A stretch of 64,000 nt of DNA from Microcosmobacter mediterraneus (GCF_031846265.1 NZ_JAVRIA010000002.1:124001-188000), one strand, 5' to 3'; numbered from the stretch's first letter, positions 27,858-36,916 are shown. Notes: generated by a model not told the origin, from the letters alone. Program-made: numbers and translations.

Positions 27858-28736
27858 ATGAAAAAGCGAAAACCTACTTTAGAAAAGATTAGTCCTGAAT
27901 TTGGAAGTTCTATTTTAGTAAGAAAACATGAAAACTATGCGTATCAGGGAGAAATTAAACCTTTTTGGCATTTTCATCCTGAAATAGAATTGATTTATGT
28001 AAATAAAGGTAGAGGAAAGGTTCATATAGGAAATCATTTGTCATATTTTAATAATAGTCAATTATTATTGATTGGGCCCAATCTACCACATAATGGATTT
28101 ACAGATCGTTTAACAGTTAATGGTTCACAAACCTTAATTCAATTCAAGCCAGAATTCTTAGGAGATATTTTTTTTAGTATACCTGAAATGCAAGCCATAA
28201 ACAAGTTGCTTTATCGTTCAAGACAGGGAATTCACTTTGGTGTAAAAACAAAGAAAAAACTTGGAAGAAAAATTGAAAAAATATCAGAAAAAGAGGGCTT
28301 CAAAAAAGTATTAGTATTACTAGAAATATTGCATGCACTAGCAAAGGCCGAAGATTATACTATTTTAAATGCAGATCGTTTTGCTTTTGAAACTGAACCT
28401 CAAGACAGTGCTAAAATTGATATCATTTTTAAACATGTAAATGAAAACTTTAAAGAACACATTAGTCTAAATGAAATTGCTGATAAAGTAAGCATGACAG
28501 TTCCTGCATTTTGTCGTTATTTCAAAAAAGTTACTGGTAAGACATTTACCAAATTTGTGAATGAATATAGAGTAGTACATGCTACTAAATTACTTTCTGA
28601 GAGTACAATGAGTATTTCAGATGTTTGCTTTGAATGTGGTTTTAATAATTTTTCTCACTTTAATAAAGTGTTTAACCAAATAACTGGGAAAAGTGCCTCA
28701 AAATATAGACAAGAAGTGAAATTGTTTATTCAGTAA
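27858..28736 (+). CDS. AraC-family transcriptional regulator with cupin domain
   Basis: A 292-residue regulator when started at ATG 27858; a TTG 15 bases upstream is in frame but overlaps a TAATTTTG -7-like box. The N-terminal cupin (HENYAYQG, PFWHFHPEIELIYVNKGRG, LIGPNLPHNG) resembles sugar- or ligand-sensing AraC proteins with metal-binding His pairs. The C-terminal double helix-turn-helix is complete (SLNEIADKVSMTVPAFCRYF, SISDVCFECGFNNFSHFNKV, FNQITGKSASKYRQ). No adjacent target operon is evident because both flanking genes are convergent or divergent singletons. Confidence 0.88.
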   Translation: MKKRKPTLEKISPEFGSSILVRKHENYAYQGEIKPFWHFHPEIELIYVNKGRGKVHIGNHLSYFNNSQLLLIGPNLPHNGFTDRLTVNGSQTLIQFKPEFLGDIFFSIPEMQAINKLLYRSRQGIHFGVKTKKKLGRKIEKISEKEGFKKVLVLLEILHALAKAEDYTILNADRFAFETEPQDSAKIDIIFKHVNENFKEHISLNEIADKVSMTVPAFCRYFKKVTGKTFTKFVNEYRVVHATKLLSESTMSISDVCFECGFNNFSHFNKVFNQITGKSASKYRQEVKLFIQ

Positions 28737-28737
28737 A

Positions 28738-29391
28738 TCAAAATTCACCATTCCACTCTGCAAAAAATTGTTCTAAATATTGTTCCATAAAATGATGACG
28801 ATTCTCAGCTATTCTCTTTCCTGATTGAGTGTTCATTTTATCTTTTAACAATAGAAGTTTTTCATAAAAATGATTAATGGTTGGTGCATTAGAAGTTTTA
28901 TATTCTTCTTTTGTCATAGTTAGATTAGGTTTAATATCAGGATCATGAATTTTACGGTTTTTAAACCCTCCATAATTAAAAGTCCTTGCAACACCTATTG
29001 CTCCAAGTGCATCTAAACGATCTGCATCTTGCACAACTTTTAGTTCTTGAGAACTCCATGGCGTTTCCTTATCTAAAGATTTACTAAAGGAAATATTCTG
29101 AATGATGTTAATTACGTGTTCGACAACAATGGAATCTACATTTTGATCAACTAAAAATTCTCTGGCTATTCTAGGACCAACGGTTTCATCACCATCATGG
29201 AATTTAGAATCTGCAATATCATGAAGTAAAGCAGCTAAAGCAACAACCAAATTATCAGCTTTTTCATTTTTAGAAATAAGCATTGCATTATTATAGACTC
29301 TAAGTATATGAAACCAATCGTGACCTCCTTCGGCATTAGCGAGAGTTTTTTTCACAAACATCTTAGTGTTTTCAATTATATCAGGACTCAT
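28738..29391 (-). CDS. HD-domain phosphohydrolase
   Basis: A 217-residue HD-superfamily protein. The metal-binding residues are in GGHDWFHILRVYNNAM, ALAALLHDIADSKFHDGD and VQDADRLDALGAIGVART, which resembles the YedJ/YpgQ group of metal-dependent phosphohydrolases acting on nucleotides. The substrate is unknown. The start overlaps the end of the plsC-type gene by 11 bases, so the pair is translationally coupled. It converges on the AraC gene with 1 base between stop codons. Confidence 0.88.
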   Translation of the reverse strand: MSPDIIENTKMFVKKTLANAEGGHDWFHILRVYNNAMLISKNEKADNLVVALAALLHDIADSKFHDGDETVGPRIAREFLVDQNVDSIVVEHVINIIQNISFSKSLDKETPWSSQELKVVQDADRLDALGAIGVARTFNYGGFKNRKIHDPDIKPNLTMTKEEYKTSNAPTINHFYEKLLLLKDKMNTQSGKRIAENRHHFMEQYLEQFFAEWNGEF

Positions 29392-30118
29392 TTATTGCTG
29401 AAGTTATTGTAGTTTCTAAATATGTTATCAATTGCTCTGGAGACTCCAATGCTAAATCTTTTGGTTGATGCACTTTAAATTTTAAATGAGAGCCTATTCC
29501 CATCGGAAACTTGCCGTAACGTAATGTTTTCCATGAATTATTCACAGTAACTGGGACAACAATTGCGTTAGGTATTGTTTCAAACAAGGATAATAAACCT
29601 TTACTTTTGAATGGTTTTGGGTTTCCGTCTCTACTACGAGTGCCTTCAGGAAAAATAACTGCAGCCCAATTATTTTTACGAATTCGTTCTCCAAATTCTT
29701 TAATAGCATTTATAGACGCTAATGGTTTTTTTCGGTCAATTAATACTGATCCTCCATGTCTCAAATTATAAGACACACTTGGTATGCCTTTACCTAGCTC
29801 CTTTTTACTAATAAATTTAGGATGATGCTTACGAAAATACCAAATCAGAGGCGGAATATCGTACATACTTTGGTGGTTAGAAACTATAATTAAAGGCCTA
29901 TTTACTTCTATATCATAAACATTATTTAAAGTAAAGCGCGTACCTAAAACATTATGACTTCGCATAATAAAAAACTGTAACCAATCTACGCTAATTTTAT
30001 GGGCTTTGTAGCCTAAAACATTTTTACAAAACCATTGTATAGGATGAAATACAATTAACGTTAGTCCAAAGCAAACGAAATAAAGAACCGTTAAAGGATA
30101 AGCAATAAGTTTTTGCAT
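29381..30118 (-). CDS. plsC: 1-acyl-sn-glycerol-3-phosphate acyltransferase (PlsC family)
   Basis: A 245-residue membrane-associated acyltransferase of phospholipid synthesis. It carries the N-terminal hydrophobic segment (LTVLYFVCFGLTLIVF), the catalytic NHQSMYDIPP (NHxxxxD), the substrate motif FPEGTRSRDG, and the later VPVTVNNSW. It acylates lysophosphatidate to phosphatidate, or a related lysophospholipid or ornithine lipid substrate. It overlaps the HD gene downstream by 11 bases. Confidence 0.92.
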   Translation of the reverse strand: MQKLIAYPLTVLYFVCFGLTLIVFHPIQWFCKNVLGYKAHKISVDWLQFFIMRSHNVLGTRFTLNNVYDIEVNRPLIIVSNHQSMYDIPPLIWYFRKHHPKFISKKELGKGIPSVSYNLRHGGSVLIDRKKPLASINAIKEFGERIRKNNWAAVIFPEGTRSRDGNPKPFKSKGLLSLFETIPNAIVVPVTVNNSWKTLRYGKFPMGIGSHLKFKVHQPKDLALESPEQLITYLETTITSAINES

Positions 30119-30190
30119 TGTATAGTTTTTGCAGCATCAAAAATACTTAAAACCATAACATAACTCAACACCCTTTGTAAAGTTTAATGT

Positions 30191-31645
30191 TTACAATCCT
30201 GAAGTGGTTTGGACTAAATTTCTAAATTCAGATTTAAAACCATGCTCATCATTTAAACTTGTAGAATTTAACCAACTTAAAATATCAGAATAACTTGTGT
30301 TGCCTTTGTGTTCTGAGTCAGAAATTAACATCCCAAACGATGCCACACTAGCTGTAAATTGCATAAAGTCTGTTGCAGAACTAAACGAATTTCCTTGGTC
30401 AAAAATATCTAAGGTTAATGGAATACTAGAATTACTCTCTGGCAGCTTATATCTAAAATCTAATGTGAGTGCCTTTTCATCTAGAGCTTCAGTATTGCTA
30501 ACAGGTATAATTTCATATAAAGCTGTAATATTTTGGTTAGCACCTATTTCTCCGGCATCTTCCTCATCATTTTCAAAGTCTTCCTCACTTAATATTCTAT
30601 TTTCATAACCTATTAATCGATACGATTCTATTTTGTCTTCATTAAAATTAACTTGAATTTTCACATCCTTAGCTACAGTAAAGAATTTTTGGTAGTCATA
30701 AATAAACACCTTCCTAAGCTGTTCTACAGAATCTAAATATTCGTAAGTTCCGTTACCATTGTTGGCAATTTGCTCTAAAGCAGCATCGTTAAGATTTCCT
30801 CTACCTACACCTAGAACCGTTAAGAAAATACCCAAATCTCGTTTTTGTTCAATAAGAGTAACTAACTCTTCTTGGCTAGAAATACCAACATTAAAATCGC
30901 CATCTGTACCTAACACAATTCTGTTATTTCCACCATCAATATAATATTGTTGAGCAATTTCATATGCTGTGGTTATTCCAGCTGCGCCTGCTGTACTACC
31001 TCCCGAACCTAAGGAGTTTATAGCACCTTTAATGGTTTGTTTCTCTGATCCAGGAGTAGATGGTAATACCAATCCTGCATTACCAGCATAAGTAACAATG
31101 GCTACTCTATCATTATCATTTAATTCGTCTACAAGATAATTGAATCCATTTTTAAGGAGCTCTAACTTGTCCTCACTTCCCATAGATCCTGAAACATCTA
31201 TCAAAAACACAAAGTTAGAGGCTGGTAATTCAGATTCAGATATCGGTTTTCCTTTAATACCTAGTCGTAATAATTTATGCTCTATATTCCATGGACAAGT
31301 ACTTATTTCGCCATTAAGTGACATTGGATGTGTAGTATCAGAATAGTCATAATCTAGATTAAAATAATTTATGAGCTCTTCTATCCTTACGGCACCATTT
31401 GGAGGTAGGATTTGATCCTGATTAATAAAACGCCTAACATTGGCATAAGATGCTCCATCTGCATCTACAGAGAAGGTTGAAACTGGATTTTCATTGGTAT
31501 TAATAAAAGGGTTTTCTCCTAAAGCTGTGTACTGATCTCCTAAAGAGTTATCCACTGGAAAATCAGTAGCGAAAGACTTATCATTAGGTGTACATGAAAA
31601 ATTGAATACAATGATTAGAACGATAAAAGATTTGATTGATTTCAT
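30191..31645 (-). CDS. von Willebrand factor A domain lipoprotein (YfbK-like)
   Basis: A 484-residue lipoprotein when started at ATG 31645 (signal SFIVLIIVFNFSC, lipobox Cys); an upstream in-frame alternative start would bury the signal. The N-terminal YfbK-type segment (NPVSTFSVDADGASYANVRR) precedes a VWA domain with an intact MIDAS motif FLIDVSGSMGS and later GTDGDFNVG. A C-terminal DUF3520-like portion ends at LVQTTSGL. It is shorter than the roughly 575 residues I recall for E. coli YfbK, mostly at the ends. Role unknown; possibly metal-dependent protein binding at the envelope. Confidence 0.88.
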   Translation of the reverse strand: MKSIKSFIVLIIVFNFSCTPNDKSFATDFPVDNSLGDQYTALGENPFINTNENPVSTFSVDADGASYANVRRFINQDQILPPNGAVRIEELINYFNLDYDYSDTTHPMSLNGEISTCPWNIEHKLLRLGIKGKPISESELPASNFVFLIDVSGSMGSEDKLELLKNGFNYLVDELNDNDRVAIVTYAGNAGLVLPSTPGSEKQTIKGAINSLGSGGSTAGAAGITTAYEIAQQYYIDGGNNRIVLGTDGDFNVGISSQEELVTLIEQKRDLGIFLTVLGVGRGNLNDAALEQIANNGNGTYEYLDSVEQLRKVFIYDYQKFFTVAKDVKIQVNFNEDKIESYRLIGYENRILSEEDFENDEEDAGEIGANQNITALYEIIPVSNTEALDEKALTLDFRYKLPESNSSIPLTLDIFDQGNSFSSATDFMQFTASVASFGMLISDSEHKGNTSYSDILSWLNSTSLNDEHGFKSEFRNLVQTTSGL

Positions 31646-31699
31646 AACACTTTTTTTATTTTGTAGATGCCAAAACCTTCTAAAGGTTGCGTACAAAAC

Positions 31700-31724
31700 A
31701 AAAAAACCACGAGTATAATCGTGG
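31700..31724 (-). terminator. terminator of Cys-rich lipoprotein gene
   Basis: Stem CCACGA (31707-31712) / TCGTGG (31719-31724) with a 6-base loop, followed on the minus strand by a T run. It lies 30 bases past the stop of the gene at 31754 and is nearly the same as the terminator at 32196. Confidence 0.7.
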
Positions 31725-31753
31725 ATTTAGTTGCTGATTAATCATTTCGTTTA

Positions 31754-32152
31754 TTAAAACTCTGGAATACATTCACCATCAATACAATCAAAACCGATAG
31801 GTGCAGCTGGTACTGAACAGTCTGAAGTGGCATCACAAATCTCATTAAACTCTTCTTCAATATCATTATAAACATCAATCATATTTGCAATAAGTAATGT
31901 ATCTATCGAAGTAGAATAAACCACATAAGATTTTGGACCACCACATGCTTTTACACCAAAGGGTAAAAATCTACATTCAAAATCTTCATCACAAACACTT
32001 GTGCTTGCTAGGTGATTTATATCTGTTTCTAGAGCTTCAAGTGAAATAATATAATCATCACAGGTTAATATAATATCATCACTTTTACAAGCCATAATAA
32101 ACACCAACATTAAGGTGGATAAAACAATGAATTTGGGAACTATGTGTTTCAT
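31754..32152 (-). CDS. small Cys-rich lipoprotein, unknown function
   Basis: A 132-residue lipoprotein with lipobox MACKSD. The mature part has eight further cysteines, in LTCDDY, SVCDEDFECRF, VKACGGPKSYVVYS, EICDATSDCS and GFDCIDGECIPEF, consistent with disulphides in the periplasm. A CGGPxxYxxYS core similar to this occurs in other small exported bacterial proteins I have seen, but I know of no assigned function. Transcribed alone, with its own terminator. Confidence 0.72.
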   Translation of the reverse strand: MKHIVPKFIVLSTLMLVFIMACKSDDIILTCDDYIISLEALETDINHLASTSVCDEDFECRFLPFGVKACGGPKSYVVYSTSIDTLLIANMIDVYNDIEEEFNEICDATSDCSVPAAPIGFDCIDGECIPEF

Positions 32153-32195
32153 AACAGAAGTATAAAAAACTAAGGTATTAAAGTTTAGTCAAAAT

Positions 32196-32220
32196 AAAAA
32201 ACCACGATGTTAATCGTGGT
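32196..32220 (-). terminator. terminator of bacilliredoxin gene
   Basis: Stem ACCACGA (32201-32207) / TCGTGGT (32214-32220) with a 6-base loop and a minus-strand T run after it, 24 bases past the stop of the gene at 32245. It shares the same CCACGA stem as the hairpin at 31700-31724. Confidence 0.75.
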
Positions 32221-32244
32221 TCATTTTAGATATAAAAAGTAATT

Positions 32245-32655
32245 TTAACAGTGATCGTTGTAGGCATCCATAAGATTTTCTGCAATCATCTCTGCAGGAC
32301 GACCTTCTATGTGGTGACGCTCTAACATATGTACTAACTCGCCATCTTTAAATAGTGCCATACTTGGTGAGCTTGGCGGAAAAGGTATCATATAACCTCT
32401 TGCCTTATCTGTAGCTTCTTTATCTACACCTGCAAATACAGTAACTAAGTGATCTGGTCGCTTAGAGTTTTGTAAACTCAAACGAGCTCCTGGTCTTGCA
32501 TTAGCTGCTGCACAACCACAAACAGAGTTAACAACAACTAAGGTCGTTCCTTCTTTTGCTATAGCATTATCTACAGCTTCTGAAGTGTGTAATTCTTCAA
32601 AACCAATATTTGTTAAATCTTCTCGCATTGGTTTTACTAATTCTGCTGGATACAT
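32245..32655 (-). CDS. BrxA/BrxB-family bacilliredoxin
   Basis: A 136-residue thioredoxin-fold protein of the YphP/YqiW (DUF1094) family. The active site is the CGC motif in VVNSVCGCAAANARPG near residue 48, followed by the conserved DHLVTVFAGVDKEAT and the typical PSSPSMALFKDGELV. In Firmicutes these proteins remove bacillithiol from oxidised protein thiols. In Bacteroidota, where the family is also widespread, a general disulphide or bacillithiol role is assumed. It starts with ATG; a TATCTTTG -7-like box is at 32687-32694 (minus strand). Confidence 0.92.
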   Translation of the reverse strand: MYPAELVKPMREDLTNIGFEELHTSEAVDNAIAKEGTTLVVVNSVCGCAAANARPGARLSLQNSKRPDHLVTVFAGVDKEATDKARGYMIPFPPSSPSMALFKDGELVHMLERHHIEGRPAEMIAENLMDAYNDHC

Positions 32656-32715
32656 ATCTTTATTTGTTTATTTAAATTTAATGGTACAAAGATACAATTG
32701 TGTAACAAATCTTTG

Positions 32716-32744
32716 TTGCAATCTACTTACTAATAGTATATTTA
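32716..32744 (+). promoter_or_regulatory. possible promoter of TerB/DnaJ gene
   Basis: TTG at 32716-32718, 18 bases, then TATATTTA at 32737-32744. This is one base off the TAnnTTTG -7 consensus and sits 27 bases before the ATG at 32771. Confidence 0.35.
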
Positions 32745-32770
32745 TGCATTCATAAAATCAATAATTACTT

Positions 32771-33574
32771 ATGAGTATATCTAAATGGATAGGAGCATCA
32801 ATCGGTTGGTCTTTTGGAGGACCAATAGGTGCGATAGTAGGATTAGCAATAGGAAGTGTTGTAGATGCTATGACTTCTGGGAAAAATAGTCCGCTTTTAG
32901 GGCAAGGACAACAGCAAAGATCTAGACGAAGAACTAGAAGACCTCAACAACGACAAACCTACAGATCTAGAGCCCAACAACAGCGTGCACAGACACAGTC
33001 TGGAGATTTTGAAGTTAGTTTACTAATACTTGCCTCTATTGTTATTAAAGCAGATGGTAAACAAGATCAACGCGAATTGGATTTTGTTCGTAATCAGTTT
33101 ACCAAAATGTATGGTAAAGAACGTGCAAATAATGCGTTTCGATTATTTAAAAATATCACAAAGCAGAATATTTCTACGCGTCAAGTATGCTTGCAAATAA
33201 AGGAGATGATGGATCATTCATCGCGTTTACAATTAATGCATTTCTTGTTTGGTATCGCCAAATCAGACGATCATGTTGCTGAGTCTGAAATTAAACAAAT
33301 CTACACCATTTCTGGCTATTTAGGTATTAGTAATAAGGATTTTGAAAGTATTAAAGCCATGTTCTACAATAGTAAAGAAAATGCTTATAAAATTCTTGAA
33401 ATTCCTAAAACTGCAACTGATGATGACGTTAAACGTGCTTACCGAAAAATGGCCAAAAAATACCATCCAGATAAGGTAGCGCATTTAGGAAAAGAACATC
33501 AGGAAGGTGCTGAAGAAAAATTTAGGGAAGTACAAAAAGCCTACGAAACTATCCAGAAAGAAAGAGGTTTTTAA
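32771..33574 (+). CDS. TerB-like and J-domain protein (DjlA-like)
   Basis: A 267-residue protein in three parts: a Gly-rich hydrophobic N-terminal segment (SIGWSFGGPIGAIVGLAIGS) that may insert in the membrane, a basic Gln/Arg linker (about 40-75), and a TerB-like helical domain (about 80-190, SLLILASIVIKADGKQDQRE). It ends with a J domain (about 200-265) carrying the HPD motif (KKYHPDKVAHLGK). This matches DjlA co-chaperones that stimulate DnaK ATPase. The DksA-like gene starts 2 bases after the stop, so the two form an operon. Confidence 0.88.
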   Translation: MSISKWIGASIGWSFGGPIGAIVGLAIGSVVDAMTSGKNSPLLGQGQQQRSRRRTRRPQQRQTYRSRAQQQRAQTQSGDFEVSLLILASIVIKADGKQDQRELDFVRNQFTKMYGKERANNAFRLFKNITKQNISTRQVCLQIKEMMDHSSRLQLMHFLFGIAKSDDHVAESEIKQIYTISGYLGISNKDFESIKAMFYNSKENAYKILEIPKTATDDDVKRAYRKMAKKYHPDKVAHLGKEHQEGAEEKFREVQKAYETIQKERGF

Positions 33575-33576
33575 AC

Positions 33577-33900
33577 ATGAACCTTAAGGACATTAAAGCC
33601 AAAATACTTGAAGAAATTGCATCGACTGAAAAGCAAATAACAGACTACGAAGAATTGACAAAACCGATTTCCCCTAATGATGCTATTGGTCGCGTAAGTA
33701 GAATAGATGCTATAAATAACAAAAGTGTTAATGAAGCTTCACTTCGACAAGCAAAAACTAAACTAGCTAATCTAAATCGCGTTTTAGAACGTTTTGGAAG
33801 CAATGATTTTGGGATCTGTTTAAAATGTAAACAAGCTATACCTGTTGGAAGAATCTTGATTAGACCTGAAAGTTTATTGTGTGTGAATTGTGCTAGCTGA
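33577..33900 (+). CDS. TraR/DksA-family zinc-finger protein
   Basis: A 107-residue protein with an N-terminal coiled coil (about 5-70) and a complete C4 zinc finger, CLKCKQ and CVNCAS, near the C-terminus. DksA-type proteins bind the RNA polymerase secondary channel and modulate stringent-response promoters. Whether this short form keeps the acidic tip residues is unclear. It lies 2 bases after the DjlA-like gene and ends 1 base before the convergent permease gene. Unlike the relative at 58696, it keeps all four cysteines. Confidence 0.85.
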   Translation: MNLKDIKAKILEEIASTEKQITDYEELTKPISPNDAIGRVSRIDAINNKSVNEASLRQAKTKLANLNRVLERFGSNDFGICLKCKQAIPVGRILIRPESLLCVNCAS

Positions 33901-33901
33901 C

Positions 33902-35062
33902 TTAACCTCTAAACAAAAAGAAATCGTCTTTCATATACTCAATAGCAGAATCGTCGTTAGTAATAATATAGTCAATCGCTAAATCGGTGAATTCTTGTCC
34001 TTTCGAGGTTAATGATACTATACTGTTTTTGATAGTAATCATATTGTTTTTCTGAGCTAAATCTAATACTGTTTTAGAGCGTACTTTTTGCCAATTAATA
34101 TGTTCATTTAAATGATTTACATGGCGTTCACGTTCTTCATCATGATTTCTTAAATGCAATAAAAAAGTTAGTAAGGATACTTCTGTTCGTTGTTGTTTTT
34201 CACGATACATCACAGCAATAATTCCTTTGCTTGGCGCAAATAAATACACAGTTAAAAACAATAGCCCTAAAACAGTCGTTATAGAACCAGAAATCGAGGC
34301 ATCTATCCAATGCGCAACCCAATATCCTAATACAGCACTAAAGACACCAAATAAACATGCCAAAATGAGCATTTTCTTGAGATCCTTGGTGATTAAATAT
34401 GCAGCAGCAGCAGGAGCTATCATCAAGGCAACAACCAAAATGGCACCAACGGCATCAAAGGCACCTACTGTAGTTACTGAGGCTACAGACATTAATCCAT
34501 AATGCATTATCATAGGTGAAAAACCTAATGAAGCAGCTAACCCAGCATCAAATGTACTAACTTTTAATTCCTTGAAAAACGCAAATAATAAGCCTTTTGT
34601 AACTAATAAAATGCTTCCAATAATCCACATGGATTTTGGCCCTAAATCTATACCAGAAATAAGCAAACGATCAAAAGGCGCAAAGGCTAATTCTCCTAAT
34701 AAAACAGCATCTACATCTAAATGTACATCGTTTGCATTCTTTGCAATCATTATTACACCAATACTAAACAAAGCAGGAAATACTAATCCAATAGCAGTGT
34801 CTTCTTTTACCAATCCTGTTTTTTGAATATACTCTACCAGAATAACGGTTATAATACCAGTAATCGCTGCGAGAAATATGAGTAAAGGTGAATTTAAATC
34901 ATGTGTAATAAAAAACCCTAATACAATTCCAGGCAAAATAGAATGACTAATGGCGTCACTAATCATGGCCATTTTACGGAGTACTAAAAACGTTCCGGGA
35001 ATAGCACATGCAATAGCTACCAAAGCTGCAATAACTTGTATTTCGATTTGTGCACTACTCAT
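33902..35062 (-). CDS. metal ABC transporter permease with C-terminal winged-helix-like tail (second permease)
   Basis: A 386-residue permease of the ZnuB/TroD/MntB family. It has about nine transmembrane helices to residue 285, with VLRKMAMISDAISHSILPGIVLG at the start and AAAAYLITKDLKKML later. The last 100 residues are soluble and resemble a winged helix (LLHLRNHDEERERHVN, IKNSIVSLTSKGQEFTDLA). ATG at 35062 overlaps the end of the first permease gene by 8 bases; an in-frame TTG at 35101 is less likely. It is the last gene of the metal operon, likely forming a heterodimeric channel with the product of the gene at 35055. Confidence 0.9.
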   Translation of the reverse strand: MSSAQIEIQVIAALVAIACAIPGTFLVLRKMAMISDAISHSILPGIVLGFFITHDLNSPLLIFLAAITGIITVILVEYIQKTGLVKEDTAIGLVFPALFSIGVIMIAKNANDVHLDVDAVLLGELAFAPFDRLLISGIDLGPKSMWIIGSILLVTKGLLFAFFKELKVSTFDAGLAASLGFSPMIMHYGLMSVASVTTVGAFDAVGAILVVALMIAPAAAAYLITKDLKKMLILACLFGVFSAVLGYWVAHWIDASISGSITTVLGLLFLTVYLFAPSKGIIAVMYREKQQRTEVSLLTFLLHLRNHDEERERHVNHLNEHINWQKVRSKTVLDLAQKNNMITIKNSIVSLTSKGQEFTDLAIDYIITNDDSAIEYMKDDFFLFRG

Positions 35063-36179
35063 TATTTGCTTGTTGATTGTATAAATTCGCTGCAGTAACA
35101 AACCCTTCCTTGGTTAAACTCCACATATTTCCATCTAAAGTGATGTAATCTTTTTGAACCAGTTTCTGTAAGGTACTTTTAGTAAAGCCTTGAAAATTGT
35201 TTAGAAGTCTAATAGCATGAGGATGCGAAATATTTTCATGTGTTTTAGCAATATCATGCATAAATGCTAGTGTTTTATGCAATTCTAAATCACGTCTATT
35301 TTTTATAAATCTGATTTGTTTGAATAATAAGCCACGACTAGGTGAAAACACAAATGAGAATATCACAAAAACTGCAGCTACAATAACAATGACTGGTCCA
35401 GTAGATAAGTTGTTCTGGCTTGCACTAATCGCTGTACCAAATACTCCTGAAAACGCTCCAAACAACGCTGCTAAAAACACCATAGTTGCAAGGCTATTAG
35501 TCCATTGCCTTGCTGCTGCTGCTGGAGCCAAAAGCATTGCACTCATCAACACTACGCCTACAGTTTGTAATCCTAAAACGATTGCTAAAACTATAAAACT
35601 GGTGATAAGAATATCAATAGTCTTTGTATTAAATCCTAAGGTTTTAGTATAATCAGCATCAAACAATAAAATTTTAAATTCTTTCCAGAACAAAAGCAAT
35701 ATTATAAGGCAGATTCCGGTTACAATGGCCATCATCCAAACATCACTCTCTAATAACGTAGCAGCTTGTCCAAACAAATATTTATCTAAACCAGCTTGAT
35801 TTGCATTAGGCTGTTTTTGAATAAATGTAAGTAGCAACATTCCAAAGCCAAAAAATAAGGACAGAATTAATCCTAATGCCGTATCCGATTTTAAATGTGT
35901 TTTGGTTATTATTCCTCTAATCCAAAATGTTCCGATAAGTCCACTCACTAGTGCTCCTAATAGTAATACATTACTATCCTTAGCTCCAGTAATTAAGAAT
36001 GCTATAGCTATTCCTGGTAAAGCTGCATGAGAAATAGCATCACCTAAAAGGCTTTGCTTTCTGAGGACTGCAAAACTGCCTAACATTCCACAAACAGCAC
36101 CAAGAATTGCTGTTCCGAGTGTAATTGTACGAAGTGTATAGTCAGTAAAGACTAAAGAAAAATACTCTTGTATATCCAC
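35055..36179 (-). CDS. metal ABC transporter permease with C-terminal winged-helix-like tail (first permease)
   Basis: A 374-residue inner-membrane permease of the Zn/Mn/Fe ABC-3 family. The membrane part starts FAVLRKQSLLGDAISHAALP and ends near VFSPSRGLLFKQ (about residue 283). The last 90 residues form a soluble helical domain with a wing-like ending (STLQKLVQKDYITLDGNMW and SLTKEGFVTAA). The start is GTG, whose G is also the last base of the ATPase stop codon (TAGTG). Co-transcribed and translationally coupled with its neighbours. The tail resembles DtxR or PadR winged helices only in pattern. Confidence 0.9.
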   Translation of the reverse strand: MDIQEYFSLVFTDYTLRTITLGTAILGAVCGMLGSFAVLRKQSLLGDAISHAALPGIAIAFLITGAKDSNVLLLGALVSGLIGTFWIRGIITKTHLKSDTALGLILSLFFGFGMLLLTFIQKQPNANQAGLDKYLFGQAATLLESDVWMMAIVTGICLIILLLFWKEFKILLFDADYTKTLGFNTKTIDILITSFIVLAIVLGLQTVGVVLMSAMLLAPAAAARQWTNSLATMVFLAALFGAFSGVFGTAISASQNNLSTGPVIVIVAAVFVIFSFVFSPSRGLLFKQIRFIKNRRDLELHKTLAFMHDIAKTHENISHPHAIRLLNNFQGFTKSTLQKLVQKDYITLDGNMWSLTKEGFVTAANLYNQQANNE

Positions 36180-36916
36180 TACTCTTGTATACTTACCTTA
36201 TAGTTAATTCCGTAAGTTTTAGTTAAATTATCATCATTAAAAATATCCTTTACAGGGCCTGTGGCAATCTTCTTTACATTTAAAAACGTTACCCAATCAA
36301 AATACTCAGGGACAGTCTGTAAATCGTGATGCACAACAATAACAGTTTTCCCTGCTTTCCTAAGTTCTTTTAAAATATTGATTATAGCTATTTCAGTGGT
36401 AGCATCAACACCTTGAAACGGTTCGTCCATAAAATATATAGATGCATTTTGAACTAAAGCTCTAGCTAAAAAAATCCGTTGTTGCTGACCACCAGACAGT
36501 TGACTTATTTGTCTGTTCTTAAAAGGCAACATTCCTACCTTCTCTAAAGCTTCTAAGGCTGCCTTTTTTTCTTTTTGTCGAGGCCTTTTAATCCATCCAA
36601 GGCTTCCATAAGTACCCATTTTAACTACATCTAATGCAGTTGTGGGAAAGTCCCAATCCACACTTCCTTTTTGTGGTACATAAGCCACTTGTTTTCTTTG
36701 ATCTTCGTAAGGTTTATCATAAATACTCACACTACCAGCAATGGGTTTTAAAATCCCTAAAATTGCTTTAATTAACGTAGACTTCCCTGCTCCATTGGGA
36801 CCAACAATGGCCATGAGAACACCTTCTGGGATTTCTAAATCAATATCCCAAAGCACTGGCTTATAATTATACGCAACAGTTAAATCGTCTACTTTTACAG
36901 CAATCTTATCACTCAT
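36179..36916 (-). CDS. metal ABC transporter ATP-binding protein
   Basis: A 245-residue cytoplasmic ATPase. It has Walker A GPNGAGKSTLIKAILG, a Q loop VAYVPQKGSVDWDFP, signature LSGGQQQRIFLARAL, Walker B ASIYFMDEPFQGVD and an H-loop VIVVHHDLQTV. The VPQKGSVDWDFP segment is typical of Zn/Mn/Fe importers (ZnuC, TroB, MntA). Start and stop codons overlap both neighbours by one base (TAATG upstream, TAGTG downstream). Confidence 0.95.
   Translation of the reverse strand: MSDKIAVKVDDLTVAYNYKPVLWDIDLEIPEGVLMAIVGPNGAGKSTLIKAILGILKPIAGSVSIYDKPYEDQRKQVAYVPQKGSVDWDFPTTALDVVKMGTYGSLGWIKRPRQKEKKAALEALEKVGMLPFKNRQISQLSGGQQQRIFLARALVQNASIYFMDEPFQGVDATTEIAIINILKELRKAGKTVIVVHHDLQTVPEYFDWVTFLNVKKIATGPVKDIFNDDNLTKTYGINYKVSIQE

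Noticed and set aside
31646..31696. upstream start for the VWA lipoprotein
   Set aside because: It would place 17 residues before the lipoprotein signal peptide; ATG at 31645 fits the lipobox.
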